Shown here piece by piece: positions 48,611-58,808 of a stretch of DNA of 64,000 bases (within the stretch, counting starts at the first letter, position 1; every line of letters begins with the position of its first letter). Both the position numbers and the translations under genes were made by a program. The DNA lies in contig JAJJXM010000026.1 in the NCBI GenBank assembly GCA_024516155.1, positions 682,001-746,000 of the forward strand. Direction: 5' to 3'. The stretch is from Pyronema omphalodes (Eukaryota; Ascomycota; Pezizomycetes; Pezizales; Pyronemataceae). Below the pieces are notes generated by a model. The model saw nothing but the letters and a program-made list of their open reading frames with translations. It was not told the DNA's origin and made no database searches.

Positions 48611-49410
48611 GGTGATTCGGACGGAGGTCTGGTTTGTAATTCGAATTCTATGGCATGAAGTCAATTTAAGTAGCGAGGATCCAGTGATAAACTGCAATGA
48701 ATTACTCCGGGCTCGCCGCGAGATATTCCGACGCGGATTAAGATATAGGGCGGGGTTACTGTAAATATCCAGGTTACTGGAAGGTGAATTGAGGTACCGC
48801 AGGCAGAACGCAGATCCAGCAAGATCTACAAAACCTGACGCTATGTCCGCCACGTATATGAGCTTTCAGCCTATAGGTCCATCTTTTTCTTCCCTCTGCA
48901 GGAACTGTGATTAGCAGGGATGTGCCCCACTACGAATCTCCCGCACCAATAGTTGGCCCAGACCTTGTCTGATATGGGCCAACCATACACGTCCCCTCTA
49001 TGTACACAGAATCTGAATCTCGCCGGATTATCTGATTCCCCACATTTTCAGCCTTGCTATCACCAAAATAACCTTGACAGGTCCCGGCTGCGGAAAGTCG
49101 TTTATGTACCTAACTGACTATATCCGGCTATATCATCGGATTTCGGTCCAATATTTCCCGCTGCTGGTAACTGATTGCTAATACCTTATTGTAGAATTTC
49201 GTCGTGAATATCCGATCCGGAAATGCTAACGTAGTTTCTACAGCTAATGCTCGCATGCGATTGTGACAGCGGAGTGGAGAAGCGGAGAAGGGGAGAAGCG
49301 GAAATTATTGGTAGCGGTGAATATAAAGCATGCTTCCTGGCATCTGTAGCTTAAAAAGCATTCGAAAAAGTAGTTTTCTGCCCTCATAATTCAGCATCCG
49401 GGAGTTCAAA
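48611..49410. other. Divergent promoter region
   Basis: This 800-bp interval separates the beta-galactosidase (minus) and the flavocytochrome gene (plus), so it should contain both promoters. Two GTGGGG sequences read toward the beta-galactosidase. CCGG/CGG half-sites of the zinc-cluster type occur around 49120-49145 and 49205-49220, but none forms a clear spaced palindrome. Confidence 0.45.
48925..49043 (-). promoter_or_regulatory. Possible CreA-type repressor sites
   Basis: GTGGGG matches the SYGGRG consensus of the carbon-catabolite repressor CreA at 48925-48930 and 49038-49043 (minus strand), 315 and 428 bp upstream of the beta-galactosidase start. Beta-galactosidases are commonly glucose-repressed. 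Six-base matches are frequent by chance, so this is only suggestive. Confidence 0.2.
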
Positions 49411-51067
49411 ATGTCAAAGTCGGAGTTATCCCTCGAAGAAATCGCAACCCATAACACTGCCGCATCATGCTGGTTAATCATCCACAGCAACGTATATGAC
49501 GTTACTGAATTCTTATCGCAACATCCCGGGGGTGCTCAAAGTTAGTTCCCGCTCGAGCCCAACCCCAGATTGAACCTTCCAGGATCCCGCTAACGTACCC
49601 CCCCTGCTGGGCTCTCTGGGTTACAGCCCTACTCCAGTCCGCCGGCGCTGATGCCACATCCGCCTACGACTCGGTACACCACATCTCCTTACTATCAGCC
49701 CATCTCATCCCCATAGGAACAGCACCAGACTCCTCAGCCCTTGCCAAACCTAGTCTCACTCTAACAGCCAACACTCTATCTCCCACTTCAAAGCCGCCAT
49801 TGCATTCCCACCTGTCCACCCACGACTTTACCCACACTGCTTCCCTCTCCCTGTCCCCGAAAGCTTGGTCCTTCGCCTCCTCTGCAGCCACTGACTGTAT
49901 TACCCACGAACGTTTGAATCCTTCATTCTTTTCCCTCATCACCCTCCGCCCTCGGATCCTCCGTGATGTCAGGGAATGCGATATCTCCACCGTATTACTC
50001 GGACAGAAAACATCTTCTCCGTTTTTCATTGCGCCAACGGCTATGCAAAAGCTCTTTCATCCGGAGGGGGAGAGTGAGATGTCCCGTGGCGCGGCAGCGG
50101 CGGGACTGATACAGGGCGTTAGCACGTCATCATCATTTCCTCTTGACGAGATAATAGCGACGGCGGTTGAAGGGCAGGGGCACTGGTTGCAACTTTATGT
50201 GAATAAGGACCGTCCTAAGACAATTTCCTTGCTGCAGCAAGCTGTTAAGCTGGGATACAAGGCGGTATTGGTGACGGTGGACGCACCGGTGATGGGAAAG
50301 CGAGAAGCAGATGAGCGGGTGTTGCTGCATGGAACGATTTCTAGCGAAACCTCAGGGCAAAAAGGGCAGAATGATAAGAAAGGAGGCGGCATTGGGAGAA
50401 TCATGGGGCAGTATGTTGATGCTTCTTTGCAGTGGGAGGATTTACGGTGGATTAAGATTGCGGCCGGAGGATTGCCAGTGGTTGTTAAGGGTGTGCAGAA
50501 TGCTGCGGATGTGATAGAGGCGGTAAAGAGGGGTGTGGACGGGGTTTATCTGAGTAATCATGGGGGAAGGAGTTTAGATACGTAAGCGAGCTGTGATGAA
50601 AGAGTTTTGGAGGACAGGATGCTAATTGTTTGATAGGTCACCGCCGGCGATAATGACGTTGCTGGAGATTCACAAAACATGTCCGGAGGTACTCGGAAGA
50701 GTAGAGATCTTTGTGGACGGGGGTGTGAGGAGAGGTACGGATATTTTTAAGGCGCTTTGTTTAGGAGCCACTGGAGTAGGCGTAGGAAGACCGTTTTTGT
50801 ATGCGTTGAATTATGGGAAAGAGGGGGTGGAATATCTGGCGGATAGTAAGTTCTATTACTCTATCTGAAGATCAGTTTGGCAATATACTAACAGTGATGG
50901 TAGTTTTGAAAGATGAGCTACAAACTACGATGAGAATGTGTGGAGTAACGAAGCTCAGCGAGTTGCATCCGGGGCTGCTGAATACTGCCGCCATTGACCA
51001 TCTTATTCCGGCAAGCGAGAATCATGAATGGATCGCTTGGCGACGGAAGGAGAAGAGTAAGTTGTGA
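49411..51067 (+). CDS. Flavocytochrome b2-type 2-hydroxyacid dehydrogenase
   Basis: FMN-dependent oxidation of an L-2-hydroxyacid such as L-lactate, with electrons passed to a fused cytochrome b5-like haem domain. Four exons: 49411-49540, 49627-50581, 50637-50845, 50904-51067; introns 86, 55 and 58 nt; 485 aa. The haem domain (about 6-75) has His38 in QHPGGA and a second His at residue 61, the 23-residue spacing expected for bis-His haem. The FMN domain has [50 protein letters not shown], the catalytic His in [15 protein letters not shown], and [12 protein letters not shown] with [15 protein letters not shown] resembles glycolate oxidases more than yeast Cyb2, so the substrate is open. There is no mitochondrial presequence before the haem domain, unlike Cyb2. 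It ends [14 protein letters not shown]. Confidence 0.85.
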
Positions 51068-51321
51068 ATATTATGATATTTCTTAAAAATCATATGGTAG
51101 TAAAAATAAAATAAATAAAATAAAATAAAAATTCCGTAAATAAAAATTGGAATTGCGAACTGTATATAATCCTGAGCATTCCCGTGCCTGGATTACAAAC
51201 CAGCCCACGCAGCCAAGAAGCTCTGATCCCTGTCGCTTGAGCTCTGAAAGCAGCTTTGACAGCTGCAACCTCTAAAACCCCGCCATCCCATCTCATCGCA
51301 AGCAAATCACCACCACCAGCG

Positions 51322-51823
51322 ATGTCGAGCACCACCACAACGATGACTATCCACCCTCCATCGCGATTTCGCGGGGTCTGTAATACTCCTTCTCACCGCC
51401 CCATCTGTATTTACCCCGCTAACATGCCCTCAGGCGACCGTTGAAGATCTCGACCTTCCCCCAGCGCTATCAATCCACCCCGCAACCCCCATCATCGCAG
51501 CCCAGGAAATGACCTATGACCGTGATTACTCTCAGCTGACAGTAATTCATCCTACAACACGTGCACTTTTGGGATACGTAACTACTTCCGCGCTGAAATC
51601 AGCGCCAAATCCACACGGAACTGTAAGCGAGGTCATGAATCGCTTTGACCGTAGGAGGGTCAAAGGATACAAGCTCATTACTCCGGAAACACCACTTGAG
51701 GAGTTACAAGATTTCTTTAGAGAGGAGGAGTTTGCTGTGGTTACGGATCAGGCAAGGAGATTTGTCCTGGGGGTTGCAACGAGGGGGGATTTGGAGGAGT
51801 TTTTAAAGAGGAGACCGGAATAG
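51322..51823 (+). CDS. Small CBS-domain protein
   Basis: A 147-aa protein containing a CBS pair, a module that typically senses adenine nucleotides. Exon 1 51322-51375, intron 51376-51433 (58 nt, branch GCTAAC, CTCAG acceptor; donor GTCTGT is non-standard after GT), exon 2 51434-51823. The join gives FRG-ATVEDLDLPPALSIHPAT, the start I recall for small fungal CBS proteins. The first CBS has ERD-like DRDYSQLTVI and ALLGYVTTSALK; the second has LEELQDFFREEEFAVVTD and FVLGVATRGDLEEFLKR. It follows the flavocytochrome gene on the same strand, 254 bp away, with no evidence of co-function. No partner domain (kinase, channel, IMPDH) is fused, so its role is unknown. Confidence 0.75.
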
Positions 51824-53186
51824 CGATGTGTATGCTAGAGGTTGGCGAAATGCGTAGAAGGAGATATGACATATCAACTGTATGGAGACAAACTAGATGT
51901 GCTGGACTAGATTGCGGATATCACATGGGTTCGGAGCGTGCCAATTGAGATCGGTGATTACAGGCAGACGACGTACGTGAGTCATCCCACTGATTTGATG
52001 AATTTCAATGCAACTCGAGATTGCGAACCTAACGACCATGCTGCCGTTCTATGTATGGTGAAAACTTGGAATGCACGAGGATGTTTCAAACTTGTTGTCA
52101 ACAGCCTAGCAATGATCGAACCGGTGATGACTTCATACGCCGTTAAACAATCGAAGCGACAGAAAAAGATGCCAAATCCCCGCCCAGATTACCCGAAGGA
52201 CTTGGCTGGTTTGAACACTACTGAAGTTGGAACCCAACCCCGCTCCCCCGTTCGTAAAAAAAGTTCTTGAAAAATGGGCGAAGGTTTATGAAAGGATGGT
52301 TGAAGACTTGAAGGTTTTTACAACACTCAATGATACTGGATCCTGAGTGATTACTGGTGAATGGCTAGCTTGAAACAACTGGCACAGCAACTGAGCAAGT
52401 ACATCATGAACCTCACCATCGTTCTGATTCAGTAATGACTTCTAGATCCAGGTAAAAAAGCAAGCGATGTTATCGCAGAAACCATATCGATACAACCATA
52501 CAACAACTACTGGACTAATCAAATCAGGTGAGTCCATCAATCAATACTACTAGTGCTAGACTGACAACCTACGGCAATATGCGTCTAGTGATACGAGTCC
52601 GGCATAAGCTAGTTTCTTCAAGGCGGAATTTACGACCATCTTTCGCGGCTAAGGTGGGGCAACATGTACTGACAGTACTTGCTGATCCTACGTGATGAAA
52701 TGCCTTTGAGGCTACAAGTGGAACGTCAAGCCCACAAACGAATGAATTAGAAAGAGAAAGGAAGATTACAACGCCAGCGGTTAAGCTTCTCGGGCAGAAA
52801 TGACAGTATGTAGCGCAAAATTTGGTTCAATTGCAGCCGTTACTGACGAACGACGGAGGTCACCCTAATAACGTAGAGACAGTATGATATCATATTCCGC
52901 GATTATGAACATTCAATGGAACGAATTAGCTACCTACTGAAAAAATTCCGCGGCAGCTTACTTCGTGGGATTATCGAGCACTGTTCTGAGCTTATTTGAG
53001 TACACTTGTGTACAAAAGAAATAGGGAAAATGAGTGCAGAGCTCCCCACGGCCAGTCCGGCGCTTGGACTGGGACTGGCAGTCATTTTCAAATGGTGGAC
53101 TGGACCGCCTGTAGGTGACAATGGGTGACCACAGGATCGCGAAATATCACTCGCAGGTGATCGTGGGTGACCGTAGATGACTGCTA
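51824..53186. other. Gene-free stretch
   Basis: No gene is supported. A 110-codon ORF at 51938-52270 shows no domain and no homology I recognise. Short GTGGGTGACC/GTAGGTGAC motifs recur at 53110-53180, next to the LINE 3' end. Confidence 0.4.
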
Positions 53187-53905
53187 TTTATTTATTTCCC
53201 ATCATTGCATGTAACCGTAGGGTTATGGCGGGTGCTATGTTATAATACATTCTTGGAGTACGGGAGATGCTCTGTATCCACTGGGTACGCCCCAGAGCGG
53301 TCTTGCTTGTTCCGGGATGTAGCCTGCCCTCTTTCCTCCTGCTGCCTTTCTGATCCGTCGCGTCTCGGGGTCCCTGGGCCCTGCTTGCCCTGTGGTCACC
53401 GCACTGGGTGTTGCCATAATGTCCTCCTGCCTTCCCCCTGGTCGTCCCCTTTGTACATGGTTTTGTTTTATTTTTTTTTGCTGCTCCCCCGTTCCCTACC
53501 CTCTCCATACGCTCGCCCCCTTCGCTCCCTTCCTCTCGCTTTTCTATATACCTCTTCTTTTTTCAGCCGCCGCTTTTTCCCTCCCCGTTCCACCTACCTT
53601 CTGGTCTCCCTCATCTCCATCATCCTCTTCTGCTGCTTCTTCCACTCTCCAGTTCTTCTCCGTCCTTCCGTTCTGCCTCCTCTCCTTCCTCCACTTCCTT
53701 CTCCGCGCTCCCTTCTCCCTCTCTGCATTGTCTTCCCCGCGCCTCCGTCCCATGTGACATCCCCGGTGGTATCCTTCTGCTTCCGGTTTCTTCTATGTCC
53801 ATGTTGGGGTAAGGCTGCTTCCCGTTCCCTTTGCTTTGTCCGGCTTGTGTTTGTCTGGTCCTTTTTTGTTTTTTTCCTTTCTTTTTGGTAATTTTCAAAA
53901 ATCAT
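53187..53905 (-). mobile_element. 5'-truncated LINE, 3' UTR fragment
   Basis: On the minus strand this ends in an AAATA repeat tail (53187-53198). Just inside the tail is a block also found at 55373-55500: CCGTAGGGTTATGGCGG, then GGGTACGCCCCAGAGCGGTC. Beyond it lies about 500 bp of purine-rich sequence (pyrimidine-rich on plus), matching the 3' UTR layout of the longer LINE copy at 55367-57780. No pol coding sequence remains. The right boundary near 53905 is approximate and no target duplication was found. The 228-codon plus-strand ORF is only the pyrimidine bias. Confidence 0.65.
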
Positions 53906-53997
53906 GCAGGATGCCCCCCCGAAAAGGCAAAATTTGCAATATACCCCCGTCTATGCATGTTGGAAGTGCACCTAACGGGTAGAACTCCATCATCAAC

Positions 53998-54032
53998 TTA
54001 GTTAGGAGGCGGCGCACGCCGCCTCCAACTAA
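53998..54032. repeat. GC-rich hairpin
   Basis: TTAGTT(A)GGAGGCGGCG pairs with CGCCGCCTCCAACTAA around a CA turn: 16 base pairs with a single bulged A. It lies just upstream of the tandem structured repeat. Confidence 0.85.
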
Positions 54033-54050
54033 TTTGATGGTGGCCCACAG

Positions 54051-54445
54051 GGCAGCCGCCCGGCTCCAAAACATTTTCAATGAAAAACATCATCTCTTGA
54101 AAATGAAATAGATCGCTCCATCGCTTTTGCGATGAATTATAAGCAGTTAAAACTGCATCTTGAGTGTCTCTTCTTTTTAAAAAAAAAACCAAATTGGTGA
54201 CTGGGAACACGACCAATGTTGTAAGCGATGGTGCTGCGCTGGGGCGTCGCCCCGCTCCAAAAGATTTGGAGTCAAAAGCCCCATCTTTTCAAAATTAAAT
54301 ACATCATTTCATCGCTTTTGCGATAGATTATAAGCAGTTGAAACTGCATATCGCGTGTCTCTTGTCTTTTCAAAAAAAAAATTAAAAACAGAAAAATGGC
54401 AACTGGGAACACCACCAGTGTTGTAAGCGATGGTGTGCTGCTGGG
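54051..54445. repeat. Tandem duplication of a structured 190-200-bp unit
   Basis: Unit 1 is 54051-54242 and unit 2 is 54243-54445. A partial upstream unit is suggested by GATGGTGG...GGCAGCCGCC. Both units share CCGCTCCAAAA-type starts, ATCGC-TTTT-GCGAT and GCAGTT-RA-AACTGC mini-hairpins, a GTGTCTCTT box, a poly-A tract, ACTGGGAACACSACCA and a TTGTAAGCGATGGTG end. The early CATCGCTT can pair with the late AAGCGATG and so close the fold. There are no ORFs. It could be a tandem SINE or ncRNA-derived repeat. Confidence 0.75.
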
Positions 54446-54493
54446 AAGTTACCGGTCTTTAAAAACTACGCGTGACGAACTACATGTCCTTGC

Positions 54494-54801
54494 TAGAGAT
54501 GGGCACCTAGCGTGTGACAGTAATGTACCGTAACGTAATGTCACGTATTGTTACAGTATCGTGGTCATCGAATGCCAAGCTGCAGAATTTGAGGGTGCCA
54601 AGGCGCTAATATACGCATATAAGGCGACAGATAGGGGTGTAGAGCTCCTCTCAACGTCTCTCGGGCTCCTCAGGGAGCGTCTAGGCTAGTCACGTGGTGG
54701 CACTAGCTGAAGTTTGGTATGTAACGTTACATGCCAAGCTTACACCTTACGTTACAACTTTACCGTATCGTGCCCAACTTTACTGAAAAGTACCATCCCT
54801 A
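54494..54801. mobile_element. hAT-type MITE, 308 bp
   Basis: An exact 8-bp duplication, GTCCTTGC, flanks the element (54486-54493 and 54802-54809). The ends read TAGAGATGGGCAC and, on the other strand, TAGGGATGGTAC, which fits the TA-R-G-x-TGGGCA style of hAT termini. An internal GGGCACGATACGGTA copy lies near the right end, and GTAACGTTAC/TACCGTAACG motifs lie inside both ends. 8-bp target duplications are diagnostic of hAT elements. It is non-coding, so non-autonomous. Confidence 0.82.
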
Positions 54802-54809
54802 GTCCTTGC

Positions 54810-55366
54810 AACAACCACCACCTCACCCCATCTCCTTGCAACAAACACCAGTTCACCCACAGCACAACACCAATATCAATGTTTCCTATCCTACTGGCAT
54901 TAAAATGCCTGTTTTGAACATGAGTCGCAAAGGACGCAGGCTGCAGCACGTCAGTGCAGGTCTCCGAGGTGGAGCGTTTACCCGCACTCTTCCCTACTGT
55001 GAACCTGCGCGCAGTCCCAACTATGCCGAGGCTTTTCCGTTTGTATCTCAAATATTCTGTTCTGATGTAGACTAACACTTCGTTCTCAAGAACTAATAGA
55101 TCTTACTCCAGAGATATGCTAGGAAGAGCATTAACCGATCACAGGCCGAATAAACTTGAGGGTCGTCTTCGGATGTATTTGTTGGTGTACACATGCTATA
55201 ATCGCATACAGGATCACATGGTTTATGATGGAGGAGACACGGAGAAGACATAGGATCTTTTATAGACTCTTGTCTTCAAGTTGGCCCAGCCTTCCTTGGG
55301 GAACCAACTGCCAAATTGAGCTTAGGAGATAGGACATGGGTCAAGGCTCTGACTCATCTATTTATT
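54810..55366. other. Spacer between hAT MITE and LINE
   Basis: The 89-codon ORF at 54806-55075 starts inside the right target duplication and has no domain, so it was not called. TCCTTGCAACAA occurs here twice (about 54803 and 54833). Nothing else is recognised. Confidence 0.35.
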
Positions 55367-57780
55367 TATTTATTTATTTATTTCTCATACACGCATCTAA
55401 CCGTAAGGTTGTGGCGGCTACTACCTATTTTATTTTACATTGTTAACTGCCGGGTGTGACTCCGTCAGTTACCGGGTACGCCCCGGAGCGGTCTATCATG
55501 CTTGAGGTTGTAGTCCCCCGCTTCTTGTCTCCGCATACTCCATTTCTGTCGGTCTGGTCGGTGTGTCGCTGAGCCCTGTGCGCTCCTTTCAATTCCATCC
55601 TCCACCCTTCCCCTTCTGTGTCCCCTTTATACGGTTTTTTTTTTTTTTTTCCTTTCACCTTCACTCCCTTTCACCCTTCCCGCTCCTCTGCCACCCTCCC
55701 TTCACTCGTCTTCTTGCTCTCTCCCCCCTTTCTCTCTTCTCTTTCATCGTCCCCATCTCCTGCCTCCACCATCTCCGTCCCCTGTCTACCTCTCCTCCCC
55801 TCCGTCCGTACTCTCTCCCCCTGCCTTCACCGTCCATCTCTCAGTCTCTTCCCCCCTCTTGCCCTCTCTCTTTTTTTTTTTTATTATTATTATTATTTTT
55901 TTTATTTTGTTTATTTTATTTTATTTTCATTTTTTTTCAATGCTCCTCTTCAGGGTCTAACAATGATCCCCAGCCTATCGTCGTGGTATATCTGTCTGGC
56001 CTGTCAGCTTTCTCAGGGGTCTTACTTAATACTGTGTGAGCCCAATCAGATGTAGCGAGCTTGAACGCTTTAATCATGGTGGTTAGGGCACGGACTCCGT
56101 GCTTGGTGTGGAGGATCAGTTTGAGTTTGAGTTGGCGATGTCTTGGTAGTGTCATTTCCTTTCGTAGTTGTATGCGGTGGGGGGTGAAAAGTGGGCAAGA
56201 AAGTAATAGGTGTCTCGGGGTTTGGGGGGGAGGGGGGGTCGAGTGGGCATGGGGAGGCGCGTGTCGGGTATGTGGGGGTGGGAGGGTGTGCCAAACAGTC
56301 CAGGAAGTATCCGTGGCCTGTACATAATCCCAAGACGGCAGTCGATATTTTCCGTGGGACCATTGTGTACGCCTCGTCGAGTGATCTTGTGTGCCGGGTG
56401 TCGTATGTCTTGGGCTTGGGGCTGTTTTCATACCACTCGACCCTGTCGGCAACGAAGGATCCTTGAACTTGTCGTCGGAGCCATCAGAGGGGGGTTGGGA
56501 GAGGATTCGGTAGAGGGAGGGTTGTGGCTTGTTTGGCCAGTTGATCTGCCTCCTCGTTGCCTGGTATGTCAGTATGACCGGGGACCCAATGGAGGTGGAT
56601 TGTTGTTCCCGTGCGCTGCAGGAGTGTTCAGGCTAGGAGTTGGACTGCCGCGGCGCACTCTTGTCTAGGCCCAGGTGTAGTCTGGGTTGCTCTGGTGATT
56701 GCAGCTTGGTTGTCGGTAAAGAGGTGGACGTCGCGGTACCGTCGATGAAGGCGTTGAGCGTGGGTGGCACAGGACCGGATGCATTCTTCGATTGCTTTGA
56801 GCTGCGCGTCAAAGACATCGCAGGAAGTGCCCATTGGGATGACTGCTCTGACGCTGTGATTCAGGCCATATGGGATGTGGAAGCCTGCTCCGGTGGACGC
56901 GTTGAGTTGGAAACCGTCGGTATAGGCTATTATGGCTGTGGGGGAGGCGCGGAGATGTCGGAGGAGGTTGTAGTGGTCTACCTCAGCGTCTGTTTTGGTG
57001 GAGGGGGTGGGGTATCGGGTAAGGGGGGGTTCATGCCAGGGGGTTGGGTCCGGTTGCGCGGTGTTTTCGATCGTGCTTCGTGGTGATATCCATCGGCTGG
57101 GCGACGAGAGGGTTGTAACGAGTCGAGTGATGTGTCGTGAGTCGGGGGTCCATTCGCAATCGTATTCCTTGGGGGACTGGATGGCACGGGTGAAGTGGTT
57201 GGGGATGGGGAATGATGAGGGGCAGCGGGATACAACCGGGTGAGAGGGGGGTAGGGAAAGGAGACGGAGAGCGTATGTTTTGCGTTTATGGTTGAGTGGA
57301 ACTACCGCCGCGGGGATTGCGGCTTTGTTGTGCAGTGCTGGGACGGGAGTAGTAGCGAAGGCGTTCAGTATTCGACAGTGGGCGGCGTTTTGTTGAAGTT
57401 GAAGCTTGTTAGCGAAGGTCTTTTGTCCTAACCACCAGATTTCTGCGCCAAAGTCTGCTCTCGATTGTACACACGACTGGTACAGTGTGCGGACCGCCGA
57501 GGGGGACAGGCCGGTTTCGTACCTGATGAGGCTTTGGAGGGCATTGATGTCACGGCACACGGCTGACGAGCCGTTGTGTTGTTGCGTCATCATTGTGTTG
57601 TCGTGGTTGTTGATTGACATCGTGCCGTTGTCTTGCCGTGTTGTGTTGTGTTGCTGTTGTGTTGTTGTGTCGTTGTGTGTGCCGTGCCGTTGTGACTGAT
57701 AGACTGATTGATGATGGATGACGTACCACGAGCTGGAGAGCTGTGGCGTCGCAGGTGAATTGATGGAGAACGGAAGCTTC
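55367..57780 (-). mobile_element. 5'-truncated LINE copy
   Basis: A minus-strand LINE retaining the C-terminal third of pol, about 560 bp of purine-rich 3' UTR, and an AAATA repeat tail at 55367-55390. It is of the same family as the fragment at 53187-53905, sharing the CCGTARGGTTRTGGCGG and GGGTACGCCCCRGAGCGGTC blocks. It belongs to a different family from the intact LINE at 31.2-37.3 kb, whose tail is AAATC. Its 5' end abuts the gypsy LTR candidate at 57790. Confidence 0.75.
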
Positions 57781-57782
57781 AT
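55937..57782 (-). pseudogene. Degenerate LINE pol: RT end, RNase H, C-terminus
   Basis: From the upstream end (57782) the frame has a low-complexity His/Gln/Thr stretch, then RT-thumb-like TGLSPSAVRTLYQSCVQSRA and DFGAEIWWLGQKTF. RNase H follows: AYTDGFQL, DAQLKAIE (family residue Glu replaced by Gln), HLFTDNQAAI, then after an in-frame TGA near 56631 HLHWVPGHTDIPGNEEADQL. Frameshifts then break the C-terminal region, whose pieces include TGHGYFLDCLA and QTPRHLLLSCPLF. The in-frame stop, frameshifts and changed catalytic residue show it is dead. Confidence 0.75.
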
Positions 57783-57789
57783 GTAGCGA

Positions 57790-58083
57790 TGTTGGATGAC
57801 GGCCCAGCAAGAGTGCTGGCCGCCCCTTTGTACATAAGGAGGCTTGCCTCCCCGTTGTCAGGTTCTCCATCGAACGTCTTGTGTCTTTCCCTTGCTCCTA
57901 ATAAAGACTTCTTCTTCCAGTCCTACGTCACTCTTGTCCTTGTCCCTGTCCCTGTCTCGTGTGCCGTCCGTCTGACGAGCACTTCGGTCCTTGTCCTTCC
58001 GTTTCCTGTCCTGAAACCAGCCTAGTCCCTCTTGCCGGTAGTGTTCAGTGTGTTCTTTCAACGTCCGTTCCTAGTTCCCTGAC
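57790..58083 (+). repeat. Candidate gypsy 5' LTR
   Basis: Begins TGTTGGATGAC and could end CTGACA (TG...CA). It has a palindrome near its start (GGCCCAGCA...TGCTGGCC, 57803-57823), an AATAAA at about 57900 suiting the R region, and C/T-rich U5-like sequence. With no second copy in the window the boundaries are inferred from the TG/CA rule only. Confidence 0.5.
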
Positions 58084-58119
58084 ATTACGTTCGATCGAAT
58101 AATTATTCAACCAACACGC

Positions 58120-58362
58120 ATGAACCCCACCGGTTCTGCTTGGACCTACGCCTTAAAACAAGCCCTGGAAACGCACACCCTAAACGAAACCTTTGGGATT
58201 TCCGACCGATTCGCTGGCGCAGTGCGAAGAACCATCGGACGAGCAGAAAATCACTGCTACCTTGTGGTCCGCTGGGAACTCCAGGACTACACTTACCAGG
58301 AGCACATCCGCCACACCATCAGACTCAAGCCAATCCTCAGAGCCCGCCAGAATGCACATTAA
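58120..58362 (+). CDS. Short gypsy leader ORF, unknown
   Basis: 80 aa, starts MNPTGSAWTYALKQALE. It lies between the LTR candidate and gag and overlaps the next ORF (ATG at 58352, its own stop at 58360-58362). No domain is recognised. It may be the original gag N-terminal part, cut off by mutation, or a true accessory ORF of the element. Confidence 0.35.
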   Translation: MNPTGSAWTYALKQALETHTLNETFGISDRFAGAVRRTIGRAENHCYLVVRWELQDYTYQEHIRHTIRLKPILRARQNAH

Positions 58363-58615
58363 ACTTATTGACGAAGGACACTGGCAGCAAATTGTGAACG
58401 CTGCCGCCATGACCCGGTTCCCTGACGGCCATGAACCGCTTACTTTTACCAAACAACTCGCGCAATCCATCCTAGACGCGCAAGACCACCCCACGGGTTA
58501 CCTCTTAAACGACCTCGCGGAAACCCCGGCTCCCGTAACAGCACTCGGGTATCCAGCCCTGTCACCTCCCGCGCCCCGGAAGCTCCCACCCCTGCCCCCA
58601 TTCCCCCTGTCGTGA
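58352..58615 (+). CDS. Second gypsy leader ORF, unknown
   Basis: 87 aa, starting MHIKLIDEGHWQQIV and ending in a Pro-rich tail (PPAPRKLPPLPPFPLS). It overlaps the previous stop by 11 nt. The Ala/Pro-rich, C-homopolymer-bearing sequence after it (58616-58800) runs in several frames, and a C9 run near 58740 could have slipped. It may be a broken gag N-terminus. Confidence 0.35.
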   Translation: MHIKLIDEGHWQQIVNAAAMTRFPDGHEPLTFTKQLAQSILDAQDHPTGYLLNDLAETPAPVTALGYPALSPPAPRKLPPLPPFPLS

Positions 58616-58808
58616 TCCAGACTGGCTCCGTCCAGGTTTACCCAAACGGCCCAGAACCAGTGCCGCGAACCGCCGCACCCCCTACCACAGCCGCAGCCGC
58701 AGCCCCCGCCCCCGCTATAATCGCACCAATCCCAAGACCCCCCCCCGAGACCCCGAAATCCTCCTGACCCCGGAGGAGCAAGCAGATACAAATGAAATCC
58801 ACTACTAA

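Noticed and set aside
51938..52270. 110-codon ORF downstream of the CBS gene
   Set aside because: No recognisable domain, no splice partner and no homology I can name; may be chance.
53205..53891. 228-codon plus-strand ORF rich in Ser/Pro/Leu/Phe
   Set aside because: Explained by the pyrimidine bias of a LINE 3' UTR read on its antisense strand; no domain.
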